Shown here in pieces: positions 23,812-29,740 of a DNA stretch of 29,740 nucleotides; position 1 is the first letter of the stretch, and each line of letters starts with the position of its first letter. Source of the stretch: CAZBZG01 sp964496245 (GTDB lineage: Bacteria; Planctomycetota; SZUA-567); NCBI GenBank assembly GCA_964496245.1, contig CAZBZG010000014.1, positions 1 to 29,740 on the forward strand. Reading direction: 5' to 3'. The notes beneath the pieces were generated by a model. That model did no database searches. It worked only from the letters and a program-made list of their open reading frames with translations, and was not told the DNA's origin. Both the position numbers and the translations under genes were made by a program.

Positions 23812-24868
23812 CCTGAGTGCGTTTGCATCGACCCGACGTGTCCTGGCAGGCACCGAGTGGTTCTTTGTTGTGAAGAGTCAGGATCAGACCAAACGGCGGT
23901 GCCGTATGCTCGCATCTCGCCAACGCGGTCGCTTCGGACGCATCGACCCGCGGCCCACGGCGACCGGCCTTTTGGTCCGTGGTGTCCTGGAGGCCGGCGC
24001 GCTTCGGACGCAATGGAAGCAAGCATTTTGGGAGCCCCGCCATCTGTGCCGTCTCCCGAATGGCGAGTATCTCCTATCCACAGTTGACAAGGTGTTACAC
24101 ATCGATGGGCAGGGACGGGTCCATCACCATTACGAACATCCGTTCTTCGGGTTCCTACACACCGTCAGTATCGACAGAACAGGTCGGCGGGGCCTCGTCG
24201 TGTCTTCAGGCTACGATGCCCTGATTCAGATCGACCTGGCTTCGGGGCAGGAGTTGTCTCGGTGGTTTGCCTGGGACCATGGATTCAACCCGGATGAGCA
24301 GGGCGTGTGGCTGGCGGCAGACCCAGCCCGTGCGCGTGCGTATGAACAAGAAGGCAAGCGCGTGCTGCTGGTGGAGCCGGCGCAATATGGCGAGCAAGGG
24401 ATCCTCACGGACCGTCGCACGGCGCATCCGAATGCGGCATGCTATGATCCGTACCATGCGGGGAACGATGTTATCGTTTCGATCGCCCACAGCGGTAACC
24501 TGTACCGTGTCGAACTGGCATCTGGCAATGCACGTCTGGTGACGAACGCGCTCGCTCAGATGCCGCATGGAATCCGACCCTTCCAAGGGGGGTGGCTGGC
24601 CACGGACACGACGCGCGGTGAATGGGTGCGATTCGATGCCTGCTTCGCACCGTTGGAGAGGGCGTCTGTATGCCAAATGCCCGGCAAGCCTGCAGATGCT
24701 GGGGATGCGGAATGGCTGCAGGAGGTTGTGCCCGTCGGGAAGGACGTCTTTCTTGCTGTTGATGCAAACCGGGGTCTGCTTGCTGTCGACTGCGCAGCAG
24801 GGACGTGCACGCAATATGCCGTTGACGCGGAGTGGTGTATCCAGGGCGCCCATTGCTTTAACGCATAG
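23792..24868 (+). CDS. Beta-propeller protein of unknown function
   Basis: This 358-residue protein is built from repeating four-strand units such as PRHLCRLPNGEYLLSTVDKVLHIDGQG, HTVSIDRTGRRGLVVSSGYDALIQIDLASGQEL and GNDVIVSIAHSGNLYRVELASGNARLV, the pattern of NHL/SMP-30-like or PQQ-type propellers. Histidines recur at blade starts (RHLCR, LHTVS, PHGIR, GAHCF), as in propellers with a central metal or active site. It has no signal peptide. The function is unknown; an enzyme acting on the glycan (lyase, lactonase, or sulfotransferase-like) or a scaffold are all possible. The start, ATG at 23792 or 23798, lies inside the preceding gene, a 20-base overlap that suggests coupling; there is no strong ribosome site. 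Confidence 0.68.
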   Translation: MAMKTVDLSAFASTRRVLAGTEWFFVVKSQDQTKRRCRMLASRQRGRFGRIDPRPTATGLLVRGVLEAGALRTQWKQAFWEPRHLCRLPNGEYLLSTVDKVLHIDGQGRVHHHYEHPFFGFLHTVSIDRTGRRGLVVSSGYDALIQIDLASGQELSRWFAWDHGFNPDEQGVWLAADPARARAYEQEGKRVLLVEPAQYGEQGILTDRRTAHPNAACYDPYHAGNDVIVSIAHSGNLYRVELASGNARLVTNALAQMPHGIRPFQGGWLATDTTRGEWVRFDACFAPLERASVCQMPGKPADAGDAEWLQEVVPVGKDVFLAVDANRGLLAVDCAAGTCTQYAVDAEWCIQGAHCFNA

Positions 24869-24944
24869 ATATCCTGGATCCAATGATAGCGCCTTGGAAG
24901 CGAGCCGGTTCCGACTCTGATCGCGGCGATTTGAGAGACAAGAC

Positions 24945-26846
24945 ATGTGTGGGATTCTGGGCTGGGTCAAGGGTGCTGGCGGCTCGGCGGCCCTGCCGTC
25001 ATTCGGAGCGGAGGAGATGCGATCTCTTCGCCACCGGGGACCGGATGACAGCGGGGTGGAGCGCGTCGCGGTCAATGATTGCCCGGGAGTCTTTGCGCAT
25101 CTTCGCCTCAGCATCCAGGATCCCTCTGCGGCCGGGCACCAGCCCATGTGCCGCGGTCGCTGGACCGTGGTCTACAACGGCGAGATTTACAATGCGCCCG
25201 ATCTGCGCGTAGAGCTGGAGGCGCGCGGATGTGCGTTCGCCTCGCACTGTGATACCGAGGTGCTGTGTTGGGCCCTGGAAAGATGGGGTTTGGAGAGCCT
25301 GCAGAAGCTGAACGGCATGTTCGCCTTTGGCGCCACGGACGGAGAACGCTTGGTCCTCGTGCGGGACCGTCTCGGGATCAAGCCGCTCTACTACTGGCAG
25401 GCCCACGGCGCTCTGGCCTTTGCGTCGGAGTTGAAGGCTTTGGAGCGATTGCCGGGATTCGAGAAGCGGATCGCTGGTCGTGCGCTGGAACACTACCTCG
25501 CCTTCGGATATATCCCGGCACCGCTCACGATCTACGAGAATTGCTTCAAGGTACTGCCGGGTACGATACTAACATGGCAGGATGGTCGCCTCCAGTCCGA
25601 GTCCTACTGGGACCTCCCCTTGGCGGAAGCCGGACGAGGTGCTACATCGCCTGAGGAAGCGTTGGCGCATCTGGAAACCCTGCTCGCGGACGCGGTCCGA
25701 CTGCGCCTGCTCGCGGACGTGCCGCTCGGCGCCTTTCTCTCCGGCGGCATCGATTCTTCTGTCGTGGCCGCCTTGGCCCAGCAGCAGAGCAGCGATCGGC
25801 TGCGTACCTTCACGATCGGTTTTGATTTCAGCGAGTACGACGAGTCAGCGCAGGCGGAGGCTGTGGCCCGGCATCTGGGTGCGGACCACACGTGCGTGAC
25901 CATAACCGCACGCGACGTGCTGGACCTCGTCCCCAAGATTCCGGCAATCTACGACGAACCGTTCGCGGACAGCAGTGCGCTGCCCGCCTACCTGCTTTCG
26001 CAGATTACACGGCGCGATGTCACCGTGGCGCTATCGGGCGACGGAGGAGACGAGCAATTGTTCGGCTACAATCGGTACGTCTCGAATCTGCGTCTCGCTT
26101 GGATCGATCGTCTGCCGCGGCGCCTCCGGCAGAGATGTGCGCGTCTCGTGCATCGATTGTTTGGTGAGACCGCCTTCGGCCGCTGGGGCAAGGCCGGGGC
26201 CTACGACGGCTTTGACGAGGGCACTCTCCTCTTTGCCGGCATCTTCAGTCGCATGCGCTTCGATCAGCTTGCGGGCCGGCCCTTCTGCCTCGATGGAACG
26301 CGCTATCGGCAAGCGTACCGCAGGATGGCGGCCTGCAACGTGCCGCAGGCGCTGATCGGCAGCCTGCTCGATCTCACGCACTACCTGCCTGACGACATTC
26401 TGTGCAAAATGGATCGGGCCAGCATGCAGCACGCCCTGGAAGTGCGTGTGCCGCTGCTGGATCACCGCATCGTGGAGTTCACACATCGTCTGCCGCTCGA
26501 CTTGCGTTACCGGGGCGGCGAGCGCAAGGTCCTGCTCAAGCGGCTCATCGAACGCCATGTTCCGCGACGGCTCTGGGACCGGCCCAAGCAGGGATTTAGT
26601 GTGCCCCTGGATCACTGGTTCCGCAAGGAATTGCGCCCTTTGCTGCGCAATTTCCTGAATGCGGAACGAGTTCGGGAGCAAGGGGTGTTTTGCCCCAGCT
26701 TTGTCGAGAAGCTCATCCAGGACCATATGGATGGCCGCAAGGACAACCAGTACTACCTCTGGACGCTGCTGGTGTTCGAACTTTGGCTTGAGGAGACCGG
26801 GGCGACGTGCCCTTCGGATTGGCCTATGCGGGAGGCAGGAGCGTGA
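24945..26846 (+). CDS. Asparagine-synthase-like glutamine amidotransferase (second copy)
   Basis: This 633-residue protein has the same architecture as the copy at 17.7 kb but diverged sequence. It has Cys2 (MCGILG), RHRGPDDSG, VYNGEIYN (76-83), the ATP loop LSGGIDSS (265-272), and ALSGDGGDEQLFGYNRY where the first copy has LGGTGGDELFAGYP. The second half closes with LEVRVPLLDHRIVEF and RPKQGFSVPLDHWFR. It is nearer to textbook AsnB in its SGDGGDE and FTIGFDFSEYDES segments. It may amidate a second carboxylate of the glycan or make asparagine. A 76-base gap separates it from the propeller gene, so it may start a new translational block; no clear promoter is visible there. It overlaps the following glycosyltransferase (GTGA). 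Confidence 0.92.
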   Translation: MCGILGWVKGAGGSAALPSFGAEEMRSLRHRGPDDSGVERVAVNDCPGVFAHLRLSIQDPSAAGHQPMCRGRWTVVYNGEIYNAPDLRVELEARGCAFASHCDTEVLCWALERWGLESLQKLNGMFAFGATDGERLVLVRDRLGIKPLYYWQAHGALAFASELKALERLPGFEKRIAGRALEHYLAFGYIPAPLTIYENCFKVLPGTILTWQDGRLQSESYWDLPLAEAGRGATSPEEALAHLETLLADAVRLRLLADVPLGAFLSGGIDSSVVAALAQQQSSDRLRTFTIGFDFSEYDESAQAEAVARHLGADHTCVTITARDVLDLVPKIPAIYDEPFADSSALPAYLLSQITRRDVTVALSGDGGDEQLFGYNRYVSNLRLAWIDRLPRRLRQRCARLVHRLFGETAFGRWGKAGAYDGFDEGTLLFAGIFSRMRFDQLAGRPFCLDGTRYRQAYRRMAACNVPQALIGSLLDLTHYLPDDILCKMDRASMQHALEVRVPLLDHRIVEFTHRLPLDLRYRGGERKVLLKRLIERHVPRRLWDRPKQGFSVPLDHWFRKELRPLLRNFLNAERVREQGVFCPSFVEKLIQDHMDGRKDNQYYLWTLLVFELWLEETGATCPSDWPMREAGA

Positions 26847-27976
26847 AGCTGCTCGTCGTCACGCGCCGGTATCCCCCTGTGGCTGGCGGCGCGGAGCACC
26901 AGCTCGAGATTGTGGCCGAGGCGCTTGCTGCGCGCGGTCACCATGTCCACGTGCTGACAGGTCGCCATCGTCCGGATCTTCCTGTGCGAGAGGATGGGCG
27001 TGGCGTGGTGGTCGAGCGTCTCGCGGAGCCTCCCATGCGCGTTCTGGGCACGGCCATATTTCTGACGCTACTGGCCGTCCGCATGTTGCATCTCCGCCGC
27101 CGGTACGACTGCGTGGTCGCCTCCATGGTGAACGAAACCTCGAGCATGGCGGTCTTCTTGGCCCGTTGGCTGGGAAGACCGACGGTGCTCCGGTTCGGCA
27201 ACGCCGCTCTGGACTTCGCCTGGAGCCAGAGGCGCCGGTTGGGACGGCTCTATGCGCACGCGGCGAGGCGTGCGGGCCGCTACGTGGGCCAGACCGCGGC
27301 ATACGTCTCGCAGGCGGAGCGCCACGCAATTCCATCCGAACAGGTTCGCATCATTCCCAACGCCTATGCGCCGCGCTTCATGGATGCACGCCCAGGAAAA
27401 TGCCCGGCGTCGGTTGATCGCAAGCCCAGCATCGTATGGTGCGGCCGATTGGATCCGCAGAAGGACCCGCTGCTCCTGTGCGATGCGGTGGCGCGTCTTC
27501 AGGAGATCGGTGTGATTACGGAGGCCGTCGTGCTGGGTGATGGAGCGCTGCGCGGCGCAGTGGAGAACCGGATTCGCGAGCGCGGTCTGACGGCGATGAT
27601 TCGTCTGGAAGGTCATGTCGATGACGTGCTCCCGCATCTCCGGAAGGCGGACGTGCTCTGCCTCACTTCGAAGGACGAAGGCATGCCCAACGTCCTCCTC
27701 GAAGCCATGGCCGCGTGCGTGCCCGTGGTGGCGACGGCCGTGGGCGGGGTGCCCGAGGTGATCGAGGACGGGGTGACCGGATTGCTCGTGCCCCCTGGGA
27801 ATGCCGAGGCCATGGCCGGCGCCTTGCAGCGGCTGATCGAGGACGACTGCTTACGCGCGCGGCTGGCCGACACGGCATGTGCCTGCGTACGCGAACATCA
27901 CGATCCGGACAAGATCGTTGCGCAATGGGAGGCGTTGCTTCGCGAGGTCTCGAACCTACGGGAACCCGTGTCGTAG
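26843..27976 (+). CDS. GT4-family glycosyltransferase
   Basis: This 377-residue GT-B enzyme is read from GTG 26843, which overlaps the stop of the asparagine-synthase gene and has GGAGGCAGGA before it. The N-terminal VTRRYPPVAGGAEHQLEIVAEAL carries the acceptor-side glycine loop. The C-terminal half has WCGRLDPQKDPLLL, AVVLGDGALRGAVE and the donor motif E-x7-E in DEGMPNVLLEAMA, then VPVVATAVGGVPEVI and GLLVPPGN. These are standard GT4 features, unlike the more divergent enzymes at 14.2 and 28.1 kb. Donor and linkage are unknown. Base composition is higher in GC than the cassette upstream. Confidence 0.92.
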   Translation: MKLLVVTRRYPPVAGGAEHQLEIVAEALAARGHHVHVLTGRHRPDLPVREDGRGVVVERLAEPPMRVLGTAIFLTLLAVRMLHLRRRYDCVVASMVNETSSMAVFLARWLGRPTVLRFGNAALDFAWSQRRRLGRLYAHAARRAGRYVGQTAAYVSQAERHAIPSEQVRIIPNAYAPRFMDARPGKCPASVDRKPSIVWCGRLDPQKDPLLLCDAVARLQEIGVITEAVVLGDGALRGAVENRIRERGLTAMIRLEGHVDDVLPHLRKADVLCLTSKDEGMPNVLLEAMAACVPVVATAVGGVPEVIEDGVTGLLVPPGNAEAMAGALQRLIEDDCLRARLADTACACVREHHDPDKIVAQWEALLREVSNLREPVS

Positions 27977-28044
27977 GCCGGTGCCCGGGGTGTGGTCCAG
28001 GCTGACGCGACTCTGAGAGGTGCCCGCGCGAGTGCGGAAAGGTA

Positions 28045-28073
28045 TTGCAGAAGCAGACACACCGGCGTAGCAT
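28045..28073 (+). promoter_or_regulatory. Candidate promoter for the last glycosyltransferase
   Basis: TTGCAG (28045-28050) and TAGCAT (28068-28073) are 17 bases apart, 44 bases before the ATG. The 141-base spacer suggests that the final gene can be transcribed separately from the rest of the locus. Confidence 0.4.
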
Positions 28074-28117
28074 GCGCTTGACACGCCGGGTGCGATGGCC
28101 TGCCGGGAAGCCTTCAA

Positions 28118-29320
28118 ATGAAGATCGCCTTTGTCGGCAACAACACGAATAACGCCTACCGCCTCTGCAAGTGGGTACGCGAAGCAGGAGAGGAGGCCCA
28201 CCTCTACCTCATGCAGCAGGACAGGGGCTCTCGTGACCTGCCGGAGTTCGTGGATGTCGATTTGGCCCCGGAACGGGAGGGGTATCCGGACTGGATCCAC
28301 ACCTATGACGACTCGCGCGGACGGATGTCGATGCTCTTCCCGAGTGCGTGTGCGCAGGCGATCGAGTGTGAGTTCGACATCGTAGTGACGAGTGCAGCCA
28401 CAGGCTTGCTCGCGGGAAACCAGTTTCGCCGTCTCCCGGTTGTCCACTGGAGTTCGGGCAGCGAAGTCAGCAAGTTCCCCTTCTTCCTGTTCAAAGCCCA
28501 TCTTCATCCTGCATGGCCGCTGGTGAGTCTGCTCATGCGCCGCGCATTGCGCAGGGCGCGGCGGGTGATCGTGGGGTCGCCTCGCATGGTGGAGGGCCTG
28601 TGCCGGTTGGGGCAGGCTGGAAAGGCCGTCATTTGGGGGTTTCCTGAGGATGTGCAGGGAAACGCCGGCCGTGTCGACCAGGAGCTGCTGGCGCAACTCA
28701 ACCAGCAGTACGCACGCTTCGACCGGGTCTTCCTCTGGTTGAGCCGCCTGGAGTTCACGGACAAGACCATTCCCGACTACAAGGCGCCGGAGGTCTTCCT
28801 CGAGGCGTATGCCAAGCTGGTGAACGAAGACCGTGCAAATGTGCACGCCATCATCGGTGCGCATGGATCCGATGTGGAGGCGTTTCAACGCCGAGCCGAC
28901 GGCTTGGGGCTTGGCGACAGACTCACCTACGTGCCGCACCTGCCCTACTGGCAGGTGCTCACGTACGTCAGTATCGGCAACGCCGTTGTTGTGGACAAAC
29001 TCGTCCAGTCCGACGGGAGCGTCGGGGGGATGACCCGGGAAGCGCTGAGCGTTGGAACGATCGTGATCCGAGCGCTGAATGAGGAGTTTGTGCGGCTGTC
29101 TCTCGGCGACGGCTGTCCCATTCTCCGGGCCTGCAGCGTCTCCACCTGCCACGAAGGCATGCACAAGACACTGGCGCTCGACCGCACGGAATTTGCCCGG
29201 CTACGACAACAGCATCGCGACTGGGCCCTCCAACACCTCGACCATACGGTCAGGATCCCTTCATTTCTGCGACTTCTTCGCGAAGCTCTGTACGTGCACG
29301 GACAGAACCCGCGCGGGTGA
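28118..29320 (+). CDS. Glycosyltransferase-like protein, GT-B fold
   Basis: This 400-residue protein opens MKIAFVGNNTNNAYRLCKWVREAGEEAHLYLM, close in pattern to the enzyme at 14213 (asparagine pair, Y-x-L-x-K, RE-x-G, AHLY). The middle has a UDP-glycosyltransferase-like acceptor half, and the C-terminal part has VFLWLSRLEF, NVHAIIGAHGSDVEAF and VQSDGSVGGMTREALSVGTIVIRAL, where MTREA stands for the usual donor-binding glutamate. It probably adds a sugar to the same glycan. GGGAAG is 7 bases before the ATG. A leading spacer with its own possible promoter sets it apart from the operon, and the hairpin at 29350 follows it. Specificity is unknown. Confidence 0.78.
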   Translation: MKIAFVGNNTNNAYRLCKWVREAGEEAHLYLMQQDRGSRDLPEFVDVDLAPEREGYPDWIHTYDDSRGRMSMLFPSACAQAIECEFDIVVTSAATGLLAGNQFRRLPVVHWSSGSEVSKFPFFLFKAHLHPAWPLVSLLMRRALRRARRVIVGSPRMVEGLCRLGQAGKAVIWGFPEDVQGNAGRVDQELLAQLNQQYARFDRVFLWLSRLEFTDKTIPDYKAPEVFLEAYAKLVNEDRANVHAIIGAHGSDVEAFQRRADGLGLGDRLTYVPHLPYWQVLTYVSIGNAVVVDKLVQSDGSVGGMTREALSVGTIVIRALNEEFVRLSLGDGCPILRACSVSTCHEGMHKTLALDRTEFARLRQQHRDWALQHLDHTVRIPSFLRLLREALYVHGQNPRG

Positions 29321-29349
29321 GTGGCGTGCGGCAGCGGGGCACTCGGCGT

Positions 29350-29370
29350 GTGCCTGCAGGGGGCAGGCGC
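29350..29370 (+). terminator. Possible terminator hairpin after the glycan locus
   Basis: GTGCCTGC and GCAGGCGC pair (one G-T) around AGGGG, 30 bases after the last glycosyltransferase stop. There is no T-run, so an intrinsic terminator is uncertain. Apart from this hairpin and the promoter at 29556, I see nothing convincing in the spacer 29321-29604. Confidence 0.3.
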
Positions 29371-29555
29371 AGACATAGAAGTCGCCCGTATTTGCCACCC
29401 GGCGGGGCTCGCCGAAGCGGGCGAAGACGGGTGGCCCCCGATCGTTCAGGCGCGCCAGCACGAGGAACTCTGTCGAGCGAACGGGACAGGCCGGCGGTCT
29501 GTGAACAAGTAGGTGCCGCAACGGAAGGCCGAGTCCATAGGTGCGCCTGCATGGA

Positions 29556-29584
29556 TTGACATGTGCGCGAGCTGGACCTAGAAT
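29556..29584 (+). promoter_or_regulatory. Strong sigma-70-type promoter before the edge gene
   Basis: TTGACA (29556-29561), a 17-base spacer and TAGAAT (29579-29584) are close to consensus. Transcription would start near 29591, leaving only a short leader that contains the AGGAGG site of the gene at 29605. Confidence 0.62.
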
Positions 29585-29604
29585 CGAGGTCAGGAGGTCG
29601 TCCC

Positions 29605-29740
29605 ATGGATGCAGCGCCCATTCTGAACCGCGTGGCTGCAGCGTTCGCCAAGACGCGGCTCGAGGCGGTCATGATCGGGAACGCGGCTGCGGCCATCCAG
29701 GGGGCGCCTGTCACCACCATGGACATCGACTTCATGATCC
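29605..29740 (+). CDS. Nucleotidyltransferase-fold protein, N-terminal fragment (cut by window edge)
   Basis: Only 45 residues are visible. They contain AVMIGNAAAAIQG followed by TTMDIDFMI, the G-x-A-A-x2-x-G ... T-x-D-x-D pattern of small minimal nucleotidyltransferases (AbiEii/MNT-like), where the paired aspartates bind metal. The usual GG loop reads GN here. Such proteins are often toxins or toxin-modifying partners in two-gene modules, or simple uncharacterised nucleotidyltransferases. AGGAGG precedes the ATG by 8 bases and a strong promoter lies just upstream. The partner gene, if any, is beyond the window. Confidence 0.6.
   Translation, partial: MDAAPILNRVAAAFAKTRLEAVMIGNAAAAIQGAPVTTMDIDFMI

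Noticed and set aside
24945..26846. Reading the two asparagine-synthase genes as a recent tandem duplication
   Set aside because: They share motifs but differ through most of their length, including the ATP-site segment (GTGGDELFAGYP against GDGGDEQLFGYN), so they are old paralogues or separate acquisitions.
28078..28106. TTGACA at 28078 as the promoter of the last glycosyltransferase
   Set aside because: The -35 is perfect, but the bases 17 further on (TGCCGG) are not a -10. The pair at 28045/28068 is better matched on both sides.
29261..29521. 86-codon minus-strand open frame between the last glycosyltransferase and the edge gene
   Set aside because: It overlaps the glycosyltransferase end, has no convincing ribosome site and matches no family I recognise. 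It was left out because nothing supports translation.

Overview
The window looks like a draft scaffold from a high-GC, free-living bacterium. Genes are preceded by GGAG-type Shine-Dalgarno sites, strong GC bias at third codon positions produces long antisense shadow ORFs, and there is one 10-N assembly gap. The spacers carry several unrelated families of short palindromic or hexamer repeats. From general recollection, such spacer repeats are common in the PVC superphylum (Planctomycetota, Verrucomicrobiota, Lentisphaerota, Kiritimatiellota). That is the best guess for the host, but no marker gene here proves it.

Left part (1-10.3 kb), housekeeping and signalling. A minus-strand pair encodes a LeuD-type isopropylmalate dehydratase small subunit (interrupted by the gap) and a ClC chloride channel whose C-terminus is a response-regulator receiver domain. 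On the plus strand follow an HD/PDEase-like phosphohydrolase, an ECF sigma factor with its zinc-binding membrane anti-sigma factor, and a large membrane-anchored protein of unknown function. Converging on these from the right is nicotinate phosphoribosyltransferase (pncB), and behind it lies a RelB-like/ParE toxin-antitoxin pair.

Middle and right part (10.8-29.3 kb), a surface-polysaccharide or glycoconjugate locus, all on the plus strand. It opens with a winged-helix/Rossmann regulator preceded by a sigma-70-like promoter with a perfect palindrome between -35 and -10. Then come a GT4 glycosyltransferase, a Wzx-like flippase and a second glycosyltransferase. An extended SDR epimerase/dehydratase, a DegT/DnrJ sugar aminotransferase, and an asparagine-synthase-like amidotransferase follow. 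Next are a NodU/TobZ-type carbamoyltransferase, a WbmS-like NodB-fold protein, a SAM methyltransferase, a second NodB-fold protein and a beta-propeller protein. The locus ends with a second asparagine-synthase-like enzyme and two more glycosyltransferases. From 14.2 to 24.9 kb genes are separated by at most about 20 bases or overlap, so they are probably co-transcribed. Together they imply a glycan with amino, amide, carbamoyl and methyl decorations that is flipped across the inner membrane. No Wzy polymerase, Wza/Wzc export protein or initiating sugar-phosphate transferase is visible, so the locus is incomplete here or depends on genes elsewhere. Genes at about 17.7-24.9 kb look less GC-rich than their neighbours, which suggests a separately acquired decoration cassette.

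The right edge cuts a small nucleotidyltransferase-fold gene that has its own good promoter. No rRNA, tRNA, CRISPR array, insertion sequence or phage gene was recognised.
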